The notes beneath the pieces were generated by a model, which saw only the letters and a program-made list of their open reading frames with translations, made no database searches and was not told where the DNA came from. The translations under genes were made by a program, and so were the position numbers. A DNA stretch of 64,000 nt from Sphingobacteriaceae bacterium DW12 (lineage in GTDB: Bacteria > Bacteroidota > Bacteroidia > Sphingobacteriales > Sphingobacteriaceae). The stretch lies in assembly GCA_000783305.1 (NCBI GenBank), contig JROE01000002.1, forward strand, positions 372,001 through 436,000, given 5' to 3'. This document shows, in pieces, positions 34,142 through 42,558 of the stretch; position 1 is the stretch's first letter, and every line of letters starts with the position of its first letter.

Positions 34142-37100
34142 ATGAAGCAATTATTTTATAAATGGAGACTATTTAAGCAGAATAGAGCAAACGTATCTAT
34201 TTACGTTTGCTCGTTGATGCTCTTACTATTTCATCAAGCGTCATTTGCTCAATTAAAAGACATCTCAGGAAGAGTGACGGATATTGCAAATAAAGGAATC
34301 AATGGTGCCTCTGTATCCGTCAAAAATAAAAACATCACAACTATTACAGATAGCGAGGGCAATTTCGTGGTTTCGGCCTCCCCTATTGATACCTTAACCT
34401 TTCGTTATATCGGCTTTCAGGCCCAAGAAATACCCATAGGTAATCGAACCTCCATGACTATTGTAATGATTTCTACAGAAAGTGTATTGGAGGAGGTTGC
34501 TGTAGTTGGTTTCGGAACCCAACGGAAGGTAACCGTGACGGGAGCTATATCAACGATTTCCGTACGAGAGATGCAGAAGGTCTCAACACCTGCACTTTCG
34601 AATGCTATCGCAGGAAAACTTCCTGGAATAATAACGAGGCAAGCCAGTGGCGAACCGGGCTATGATGCAGCACAGGTATTTATAAGGGGGCTTTCAACTT
34701 TTGGAAATAATGCTCCTCTAGTCCTTATCGATGGTGTAGAAAGGGATATGAACCAAATAAACGCACAAGAAATCGAAAGCTTCACCATACTCAAAGATGC
34801 ATCTGCGACGGCGGTCTATGGGGTTCGGGGTGCGAATGGAGTTATATTAATCAATACTAAAAGGGGTACAATTGGAAAACCTGCAATCAATTTCAGAACG
34901 GAATACGCTGGACTAAAAGCCCTAAGACTGCCCAATTATATCAATGGAGGTGAATATGCTTCTCTGATGAATGAAGCGCGTATTTTTGCAGGGGAAGACC
35001 CCAGGTGGAGTGAAGACGAAATCAAAAAATACTACGACGGTTCAGATCCGTATTTGTATCCAAATTCAAACTGGACAGATGCCGTTTTAAAAAGGGACAC
35101 ATGGCAGACCATTAATAACTTAAGCGTCACTGGAGGGGGTGAATCCATACAATATTACACCAATGTGGGCTATACCCTACAAAATGGAATTTATAAACAG
35201 GACCCGAACAATAAGTTCAATACCAATGCCAATATAAAAAGGTACAACTTCAGGAGCAACGTGGATGTAAAGCTATCGGAGGCGCTGACGATGCAACTTG
35301 GGATTGGAGGAATCATTCAAAACGGCAACTATCCAGGTTCATCTGCTAGCGCCATTTTTGGTAATATGAGGGTAATCTCACCAATTGCGTATCCCATATT
35401 AAATCCAGACGGCACACCTGGAGGAGCATCCACCTATGTAGGCGGAAATCCCTGGGGACTTGTGACCCAATCGGGCTATACAACACAAGACCGAAGTACG
35501 CTACAAGGCACGTTCGGTACGCGATGGGACCTTTCTAAATTGGTTACCCCTGGACTTTCGGTAAGAGGTCTATTTTCCTATGACAGATTAGCACAGACAG
35601 ACAACTCTAGAATTAAAACCTTTGAGGTCAAACGCTATTTGGGCAAAGATCCGGATACGGGTGACGATTTATACAGTGTCCCATTCAGAGAGGAGCAACC
35701 TTTAGGATACGGAATAAACAACAATAGCAACAGGGCTATTTATATGGAAACCCAACTCAATCTAGAACGCTCGTTTAACGAGCACCTAGTCAGTGGAATG
35801 CTCCTGTACAACCAACGTGATTATGTGGCATTGACAGCAGGAAGCTCTATTTTAAATCTCCCCTACAGAAGGCAAGGAATAGCAGGCCGAGCAACCTACA
35901 GCTATAAAGACCGATATTTGGCAGAGGTAAATTTTGGATACAACGGGTCGGAGAATTTCCCAAAAGGCCGCAGATTTGGCTTTTTTCCAGCATACTCTGC
36001 GGGCTGGGTGATTTCTAACGAAAATTTTTGGGACGTATCTATTATCAACAATTTTAAGATAAGAGCCTCTAGTGGCAAGGTTGGTAATGATCAAATAGGT
36101 CAAAGATTCTTATTTCTAAATACAATCAATACTTCTGGTCAATCTTACTATTTCGGTGCCGACCAACAATTATTTCATGGTATGGAGGAAAATCAGATTG
36201 GAAACCCAAACATCAGTTGGGAACGCTCTACAAAGAATAACATTGGTGTAGATCTAGGATTTTTTAACGATAAGATAACGCTTCAAATCGACGCCTTCAA
36301 TGAAACAAGGACTGGCATTTTGCTACAGCGACAAACGGTACCATCTGTTGCCGGCTTTTTTCCATGGTCAATTCCCTACGCTAATATTGCAGCTATAAAA
36401 AATAAAGGGATCGATGGCTTGATCGAAGCCAGAAACTCAACCAGTGGAGGCTTCTTATATTCCTTACGAGGAAACTTCACATTTGCTAAAAATGAAGTCA
36501 TAGAAAATGACGAACCTGTTCGTCGCTTCTCCTACCTATCGGGAAAAGGGCTTCCTCTAGGGCAGTCATTTGCCTTTATTTCCGAAGGATTGTTTGAAAG
36601 TGAGGAAGAAATTGCCGCATGGCCCAGACAAACTTTTTCAACACCTAGACCTGGAGATGTAAAGTACAAGGATATCAATGGAGATGGAATAATTGACGCT
36701 TTTGACCAAATACCTGTAGGTTTTCCGCGATTACCTCAAATATCTTTTGGATTCGGCGGAACTGTAGGTTATAAGAACATTGATTTCAGTATGTATTTTA
36801 CAGGGGCGGCGAGAACCAGCATTTTTATGTCGGGGTTGTCAATGTGGCCATTTTATGATGGACTGGGGGTAAACAATGTAATGCGGGAATATTATGATAG
36901 TCGATGGACGCCCGAAAATAGGGACGCCCAATACCCAGCGATTGATGTGGGAAACAATCCAAATAATTTTTTGAATTCGACCACTTGGATGAAAAATGGA
37001 AACTACCTCAGAATTCGAAATGTTGAAATAGGATACAGCCTTCCAAGCAAAGCGGCAAATAGACTAGGCTTAACGTCACTACGATTATTTCTGAACGGCA

Positions 37101-37216
37101 TGAATCTATATACATGGGACCACATAAAAGTAATGGACCCCGAGTCTAACGACGGAACTGGAGGATACCCCCTACAACGGTCCATAAACCTAGGTTTACA
37201 AGTGGACTTTAGATAA
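34142..37216 (+). CDS. SusC/RagA-family TonB-linked outer-membrane protein
   Basis: I choose ATG 34142 (MKQLFYKWRLFKQNR), which puts the signal peptide in normal position (SLMLLLFHQASFAQ). A CarboxypepD_reg-like domain (LKDISGRVTDIANKGINGAS) is followed by the SusC box EEVAVVGFGTQRKVTVTGAI. The plug contains LPGIITRQASGEPGYDAAQV and DASATAVYGVRGANGVILIN, and a large barrel completes it. It imports oligosaccharide-like substrates together with the SusD lipoprotein encoded 55 bp downstream. Length 1024 is standard. A DeoR gene divergent from it replaces the sigma/anti-sigma pair often found at such loci. Confidence 0.95.
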   Translation: MKQLFYKWRLFKQNRANVSIYVCSLMLLLFHQASFAQLKDISGRVTDIANKGINGASVSVKNKNITTITDSEGNFVVSASPIDTLTFRYIGFQAQEIPIGNRTSMTIVMISTESVLEEVAVVGFGTQRKVTVTGAISTISVREMQKVSTPALSNAIAGKLPGIITRQASGEPGYDAAQVFIRGLSTFGNNAPLVLIDGVERDMNQINAQEIESFTILKDASATAVYGVRGANGVILINTKRGTIGKPAINFRTEYAGLKALRLPNYINGGEYASLMNEARIFAGEDPRWSEDEIKKYYDGSDPYLYPNSNWTDAVLKRDTWQTINNLSVTGGGESIQYYTNVGYTLQNGIYKQDPNNKFNTNANIKRYNFRSNVDVKLSEALTMQLGIGGIIQNGNYPGSSASAIFGNMRVISPIAYPILNPDGTPGGASTYVGGNPWGLVTQSGYTTQDRSTLQGTFGTRWDLSKLVTPGLSVRGLFSYDRLAQTDNSRIKTFEVKRYLGKDPDTGDDLYSVPFREEQPLGYGINNNSNRAIYMETQLNLERSFNEHLVSGMLLYNQRDYVALTAGSSILNLPYRRQGIAGRATYSYKDRYLAEVNFGYNGSENFPKGRRFGFFPAYSAGWVISNENFWDVSIINNFKIRASSGKVGNDQIGQRFLFLNTINTSGQSYYFGADQQLFHGMEENQIGNPNISWERSTKNNIGVDLGFFNDKITLQIDAFNETRTGILLQRQTVPSVAGFFPWSIPYANIAAIKNKGIDGLIEARNSTSGGFLYSLRGNFTFAKNEVIENDEPVRRFSYLSGKGLPLGQSFAFISEGLFESEEEIAAWPRQTFSTPRPGDVKYKDINGDGIIDAFDQIPVGFPRLPQISFGFGGTVGYKNIDFSMYFTGAARTSIFMSGLSMWPFYDGLGVNNVMREYYDSRWTPENRDAQYPAIDVGNNPNNFLNSTTWMKNGNYLRIRNVEIGYSLPSKAANRLGLTSLRLFLNGMNLYTWDHIKVMDPESNDGTGGYPLQRSINLGLQVDFR

Positions 37217-37271
37217 AAAACAGGATTGTCAAAAACAATTACCTAATGAATTCATTTTTAACATCTTTTGT

Positions 37272-39071
37272 ATGAAAAAACTTATTGGCAGACTACTAAT
37301 TCTGCAATTTATATGGATCACTTCTTGTCAAAAAGATTTCTTAGAAAAGGGTCCTGAGGAAGATATCACGATAGAAGAAGCATTTCTACAAAGAAAATAT
37401 GCAGAAGCTTTCCTCACCGATATTTATGCCGGGATTCCGAACGAAATCTATTTCACGGACATGGCGGATATCAACCCCTTTGTCATCGCTTCCGATGAAC
37501 TGACCGTCCCCTGGCCGGAAAAATTCTCAAAACTCATGAACCGTGGATCATGGAACTCCTATAATGTTGCAGGTCAAATCTGGAAGAACATGTATGAAGG
37601 CATCAGAAAAGCAAATATATTTTTGAAACATATCGAGAAAACACCGCTTGATGCCACATTTACGGAAAACGACAAACGTAGATGGATAGGAGAAGCTGTT
37701 TTTTTGAGAGCTTTTTATCATTTCATGTTAATGCGGATATATGGTCCAGTACCGATTATGGATTATGACGTCAAACTTGATGACGATTTTTCACAAATAA
37801 AACGCAAACCATTGGACGAATGCGTTACGTTTGTTGTCAAAGAATGTGATGCAGCAATCGACCTGCTCCCCATGAAGGTCATCGACTCTCGACAGTTAGG
37901 AAGACCCACTGCAGCAGCGGCGTTAGCGCTGAAAGCACGTGTACTTCTGTATCACGCAAGCCCACTATGGAACGGAAATCCCGACTATTCGAATTTTGCG
38001 GATAAAGATGGGACAAAGCTTTTTTCTGCTACACACGACAGTGAACGATGGAAGATTGCAGCGGAAGCAAATAAACAATGTATAGAATTATCAGAAGCAG
38101 CTGGATATGGCTTATTTAGGGCGGCATCCAACAATCCTGTTGATAATTACCAACAACTATTTATTGAACGTAATAATAGAGAAGTCTTGTTTGCACGCAA
38201 TTCAGGTTTAGACGGCTGGATGGAGAAATGCGCTTTTCCAGGTAGCTTGGGTGGGTGGAATGGATGGAACCCAACCCAGGTTCACATTGATTCGTATGAA
38301 ATGGCCAGTGGTGCAATACCCATTATTGGTTATCAAGCAAACGGCACACCTATTATAAATGCGGCTTCAGAATATATCGAAACAGGGTATGCACAAGAAG
38401 ATGATCCAAATGGAAAATGGCTAAAAGGAGTCAGAAATATGTATGTCAATAGAGACCCCCGTTTTTATGCAACCATCAATTTTAATGGAGCTCTTTTTTT
38501 AAACAAGAAATTGGAGTTTTGGCAGACTGGAGCAGACGGACGCGGAAATGCAGGAAGGGATTACAATACAACGGGATACCTCCTGAAAAAATTCATGGAT
38601 CCAACTGTGAGTATTACACAAGGGAGATTTTCGTTAAAGACTTGGATATTCTTTAGACTAGGGGAATTCTATCTTAACTATGCTGAGGCACTAAACGAAG
38701 CCGAAGGTCCTGTAACGGATGTCTACATGTATATAAATAAGATACGTGAAAGAGCAGGGATGCCTGCCCTTCCCGACGGCTTAAGCAAAGAGCAGATGCG
38801 GGCTCGAATCAGGAATGAAAGACGTATAGAACTGGCATTTGAGACACATCGCTATTTTGACTGTCATCGCTGGAAAATAGCCCATCTAACAGATAAGGGA
38901 CCTTTCTATGGAATGAATGTTAGTGCAGGGACACATTTACAAGACGAAGTTTTTTATAAACGAACACTTACTGAAACGCGTGTTTTTCAAAATCCGACAC
39001 ACTATTTATTTCCAATACCACAAAGCGAAATCGACAAGAACCCTAGTTTCGTACAAAACCCTGGATGGTAG
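37272..39071 (+). CDS. RagB/SusD-family nutrient-binding lipoprotein
   Basis: The surface lipoprotein that lids the SusC channel and captures substrate. The lipobox is WITSCQKD. The TPR-like helical core contains NIFLKHIEKTPLD, FLRAFYHFMLMRIYGPVPIM and AALALKARVLLYHASPLWNG, all typical. The C-terminal part has FFRLGEFYLNYAEALNEAEG, then IRNERRIELAFETHRYFDCH and the usual end FVQNPGW. At 599 residues it is complete. It is the partner of the SusC gene before it. Confidence 0.95.
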   Translation: MKKLIGRLLILQFIWITSCQKDFLEKGPEEDITIEEAFLQRKYAEAFLTDIYAGIPNEIYFTDMADINPFVIASDELTVPWPEKFSKLMNRGSWNSYNVAGQIWKNMYEGIRKANIFLKHIEKTPLDATFTENDKRRWIGEAVFLRAFYHFMLMRIYGPVPIMDYDVKLDDDFSQIKRKPLDECVTFVVKECDAAIDLLPMKVIDSRQLGRPTAAAALALKARVLLYHASPLWNGNPDYSNFADKDGTKLFSATHDSERWKIAAEANKQCIELSEAAGYGLFRAASNNPVDNYQQLFIERNNREVLFARNSGLDGWMEKCAFPGSLGGWNGWNPTQVHIDSYEMASGAIPIIGYQANGTPIINAASEYIETGYAQEDDPNGKWLKGVRNMYVNRDPRFYATINFNGALFLNKKLEFWQTGADGRGNAGRDYNTTGYLLKKFMDPTVSITQGRFSLKTWIFFRLGEFYLNYAEALNEAEGPVTDVYMYINKIRERAGMPALPDGLSKEQMRARIRNERRIELAFETHRYFDCHRWKIAHLTDKGPFYGMNVSAGTHLQDEVFYKRTLTETRVFQNPTHYLFPIPQSEIDKNPSFVQNPGW

Positions 39072-39113
39072 ACACCAGTCCTTACTAAATCTAATCACTA
39101 TAACAACTATAAA

Positions 39114-40475
39114 ATGAACAAGAATCAAAACAATAACATGAACACGGGCAGAAGGGCATTTTTAGAAAAAGTCGCCATATTGGGAACAGGCGTGGCTGTG
39201 GGTATTCCAAATTTTTCATTTGCAAACGACGGCAAACCCGCCATTTTGGGTGGCGCAAAATCACACAGCGGAAATTTCTCAAATTGGCCCATATTTACAG
39301 AACTGGAAGAGCAAGGATTGACAGGGGTATTGAGAAGCGGTCAGTGGGGCCGACTTGGAGGAACCGTCATGTCCCAATTCGAAAGTGAATATGCCAAATT
39401 ATGGGGTGCCAAGCATTGCTTGGGCGTGTCCAGTGGCACTAGTGCATTGTATACAATTTTTGGAGCTCTGGATGTAGGACCAGGTGATGAGGTAATCATG
39501 CCTGTATACACATTTATTGCAACTTACAATGTAGCAGTCCTAAATTATGCTTTACCCATCTTCGTGGATACGGATATTGAAAGCTTTCAGATTGACTCGA
39601 CTAAAGTGGAATCAGCAATTACCAAGCAAACAAAGGTGTTGATGCCTGTACATATCGGTGGATCGCCGGCAAATATCGACCACCTACTTGAAATTTCCCA
39701 AAAACATAAAATCCCCTTAATTGAAGATGCTTGTCAAGCACATCTAGCGGAGTGGAAAGGCAAGAAAGTAGGAAATTATGGACTAGCAGGGGCTTTCAGC
39801 TTCCAAGCGTCCAAAAACTTGAATTGTGCGGAGGGTGGAGCAATAATCACTAATGATGCTAATTTTTCAAAAACATGCTATGGCTTTCATAACCAAGGTC
39901 AAGGTGGAAGTACTACGTCCTTTGGCACCGGATCAGGAACGAGGGGAACAAACCTAAGGTTAACAGAATTTCAAGGAAGCCTACTTCTTGCTCAAATGAG
40001 CCGATTACAAGAACAAGCTTCTCGACGGGATGAAAATGCAAAATACCTCAATAAGCTGCTAAAAGATATCGGAGGTGTCGAGCCAGCGAAGCTGTATGAT
40101 GGCACTACGCGCAGCGCATATCACTTGTACATGTTTAGATATTTTAAAGAGCAATTCGCAGGCCTAAGTCGGGACAAATTCATCGAAGCATTACAAGCAG
40201 AAGGCATACCTTGTGCAGCGGGTTACGGTCAAATGAATAAGGACGAATATGTCACCAGCCTCGCGAAAAACCAACATTACCTTAAGATCTATGGAGAGAA
40301 AACGATGAAAGAATGGTTAGAACGCAATGCCTGTCCTCAAAATGACAAATTGACAACAGAGCAGTCCGTTTGGTTTTTCCAAAATATGCTATTGGGAAGT
40401 CGTGATGACATGGATAAAATTGGATTAGCGATCAAAAAAATAAAAAAGCATGCTTCTGCCATAGCGAAACTTTAA
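39114..40475 (+). CDS. DegT/DnrJ/EryC1-type PLP aminotransferase with Tat signal
   Basis: A PLP-dependent aminotransferase fold of the sugar aminotransferase class: LWGAKHCLGVSSGTSALYTI for the cofactor phosphate site, PVYTFIATYNVAVLNYALPI, PLIEDACQAHLAEWKGKKVG with Asp/Gln for the PLP pyridine, and AFSFQASKNLNCAEGG with the Schiff-base Lys234. Before this is a signal with twin arginine (GRRAFLEKVAILGTG, Arg13-Arg14), so the folded, cofactor-loaded enzyme would be exported to the periplasm by Tat. DegT enzymes are normally cytoplasmic. It lies 42 bp after SusD, in a locus with MurQ, so the substrate may be a keto- or amino-sugar. Confidence 0.88.
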   Translation: MNKNQNNNMNTGRRAFLEKVAILGTGVAVGIPNFSFANDGKPAILGGAKSHSGNFSNWPIFTELEEQGLTGVLRSGQWGRLGGTVMSQFESEYAKLWGAKHCLGVSSGTSALYTIFGALDVGPGDEVIMPVYTFIATYNVAVLNYALPIFVDTDIESFQIDSTKVESAITKQTKVLMPVHIGGSPANIDHLLEISQKHKIPLIEDACQAHLAEWKGKKVGNYGLAGAFSFQASKNLNCAEGGAIITNDANFSKTCYGFHNQGQGGSTTSFGTGSGTRGTNLRLTEFQGSLLLAQMSRLQEQASRRDENAKYLNKLLKDIGGVEPAKLYDGTTRSAYHLYMFRYFKEQFAGLSRDKFIEALQAEGIPCAAGYGQMNKDEYVTSLAKNQHYLKIYGEKTMKEWLERNACPQNDKLTTEQSVWFFQNMLLGSRDDMDKIGLAIKKIKKHASAIAKL

Positions 40476-40487
40476 ACTTTATCCACC

Positions 40488-41690
40488 ATGATGAAAAGGT
40501 TCCTAATAACATTTGTTCCGCTAATCTTCGCTGCAAACATAACATCTTGCAATAAAGAAGTTAGCGTGAATCTGGACATTCCGGAAGCTGAAAAGTACGG
40601 CAATATATACATGCCTCAAGCTAATCAAAATCCGATTTTGAAACAAATAAGCTTGACTGATAAAAGTCACGATTTAAGTATTAGTGCTTTCTTAGGAGGC
40701 CCTCACAAAGCTGATCGTTCAATCGTGATTAATTTCGAAGTCAATCAAAAAGCAGTGGAAGAATTCAACCTACAGCACGACCAATCGTATGAAATACTGC
40801 CTACGGAAAGCTATACATTTGAAAAACAGCAGGCAGTGATTCCTTCAGGGTCTTCAAAAACGGAACAGATAAAAATACAGATAATGGGAAAAGGCATTCT
40901 TGAACCCTTCACCTCTTATCTTCTACCCGTGACCATCACCTCTACAGATGCGTCGATTAAAGAATCTTTAAATACTGTTTATTTCGAAGTCGTGGGGTCC
41001 TATGCTCCGGGAGAAGTGCCTCGAGAGAAAGTTCTCTCCCTTGGAGATTATACCGGAGGGTTACTATTTAGTTTTAAAGACGGAAAATTGATCAGCAAGT
41101 CTCCAGATGGGAACCTGGCATTATATGCATCAGGTGAAGATGGCCTTTACAAAAAAGGTAATCAAATAGGAACCGGATTTAATGCATTTGCAAACCTCTT
41201 CTATTTCCAGCCAAATCGCATCGTAGGCCTAAATATCGATGTGGTTCAATATCTGGTAAACGATACCGGCGAATTAGGAGTTAATCGAACCATCGGATGG
41301 GGGTGGAACATTTTTAAACACGTCATTCCCTATCAGGAATTCTTGATAGGTGTACGACCCGAAGGGCTAACTACTAGCTATCCATATAATGATGCAGGTG
41401 ATTTGGATGGTGGTAATATTAGAGATATAGCCACAGATTGGAATCGCTATAAACAAATTATAGCCTACCATCATTCTTTGCTAGCTATACAGCCAGATGG
41501 CACATTGTGGCACATCCCAATGTCTGCTAACGGGATACCGGACACCAGGCAACAAGTTGGGACAGGCTGGGATATGTACAAATCAGTAATTGTGTCGGGT
41601 ACCGATTTATTAGCACTGGACTCCTCTGGAGATGTCTGGAGATATAGATTTAATCCAAAGGGATTTTGGCCCCTAAAACCAGCAGAATAG
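40488..41690 (+). CDS. DUF1735 lipoprotein with tachylectin-like beta-propeller
   Basis: A lipobox (ANITSCNKE) begins a 400-residue surface lipoprotein. Residues about 25-170 form a DUF1735-like domain (NILKQISLTDKSHDLSISAF-type strands and EPFTSYLLPVTITSTDASIK). Residues about 180-400 form a repeat propeller with ALYASGEDGLYKKGNQIGTG, FNAFANLFYFQPNRIVGLNI, RYKQIIAYHHSLLAIQPDGT and DMYKSVIVSGTDLLALDSSG. The W-x-YK-x-I and LLA-x-xxDG repeats resemble tachylectin-2, a GlcNAc/GalNAc-binding lectin. It probably binds glycan outside the cell for the SusCD pair. MKRF one codon in is an alternative start. Confidence 0.8.
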   Translation: MMKRFLITFVPLIFAANITSCNKEVSVNLDIPEAEKYGNIYMPQANQNPILKQISLTDKSHDLSISAFLGGPHKADRSIVINFEVNQKAVEEFNLQHDQSYEILPTESYTFEKQQAVIPSGSSKTEQIKIQIMGKGILEPFTSYLLPVTITSTDASIKESLNTVYFEVVGSYAPGEVPREKVLSLGDYTGGLLFSFKDGKLISKSPDGNLALYASGEDGLYKKGNQIGTGFNAFANLFYFQPNRIVGLNIDVVQYLVNDTGELGVNRTIGWGWNIFKHVIPYQEFLIGVRPEGLTTSYPYNDAGDLDGGNIRDIATDWNRYKQIIAYHHSLLAIQPDGTLWHIPMSANGIPDTRQQVGTGWDMYKSVIVSGTDLLALDSSGDVWRYRFNPKGFWPLKPAE

Positions 41691-41729
41691 AAGAATATAT
41701 AACATACTTAAAAAAATAATACAGAATAT

Positions 41730-42548
41730 ATGGACCGTATAACAGAACAGTCTTCTTTACATAGAGATTTAGAAAAAAAGTCAATAGACGAATTGATTTC
41801 TGCTATAAATAATGAAGACAAAACAGTCGCATTTGCAATAGAGAAAGCATTGCCGCAGGTTAGCAGATTGATTGCCGCTATTGTTGAAAAATTACAAATG
41901 GGCGGACGCATGTTTTATATCGGCGCAGGAAGCGGAGGCAGATTGTCTGTGTTGGACGTTATTGAACTACCTACGACTTATGGAATACCCAAGGGCGTAC
42001 TAAATGTCATACTAGCGGGTGGTGTCGACCATTTGGCAGAAGCACTAGAGGAAAAAGAAGATGACACAGTTGCTGGATGGACCGCGCTACAAAACCATCA
42101 AATCAGTGATCATGATATCGTGGTGGGAGTATCGGCCAGTGGTACTACCCCGTTTGTACTTGAAGCACTAAAGATGTGTAAAACCGCAAAAATTACGACT
42201 GGCTGTATCGTCAGTAATCCCGAATCACCAATTGCCTCTCAGAGCGATTATGCTGTCGAAGTTTTCACGGGACCCGAATTTATCACCGGAAGCACAAGAA
42301 TGAAATGTGGCACCGCCCAAAAGATGCTCTTTGACATAATCAGTACAACTACGATGATTAGACTAGGTCGAGTGGAAGATAATAACATGGTACATGTGGC
42401 ACTGATTAATGATAAAATTACCGATCGAGCAGTAAGAATGCTAATGAAAACATCGGGTATCGCAGACTACAATCATGCGAAATCACTACTGCTGATGCAT
42501 GGAAGTGTTAAAAAAGCACAGGATGTATTGATAAAAAAGCAAATTTAA
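41730..42548 (+). CDS. murQ: N-acetylmuramic acid 6-phosphate etherase (MurQ)
   Basis: MurQ cleaves the D-lactyl ether of MurNAc-6-phosphate to give GlcNAc-6-phosphate and D-lactate, in the cytoplasm. The SIS fold is clear: FYIGAGSGGRLSVLDVIELP, with Glu79 matching the catalytic Glu of E. coli MurQ, and EALEEKEDDTV with Glu110 near the second. VVGVSASGTTPFVLEALKMC and FITGSTRMKCGTAQKMLFDI complete the family pattern. Length 272 is slightly short (usual about 300). No signal peptide, so an imported substrate is processed inside the cell. It is the only cytoplasmic enzyme in this locus. Confidence 0.92.
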   Translation: MDRITEQSSLHRDLEKKSIDELISAINNEDKTVAFAIEKALPQVSRLIAAIVEKLQMGGRMFYIGAGSGGRLSVLDVIELPTTYGIPKGVLNVILAGGVDHLAEALEEKEDDTVAGWTALQNHQISDHDIVVGVSASGTTPFVLEALKMCKTAKITTGCIVSNPESPIASQSDYAVEVFTGPEFITGSTRMKCGTAQKMLFDIISTTTMIRLGRVEDNNMVHVALINDKITDRAVRMLMKTSGIADYNHAKSLLLMHGSVKKAQDVLIKKQI

Positions 42549-42558
42549 TTCAAATAAG

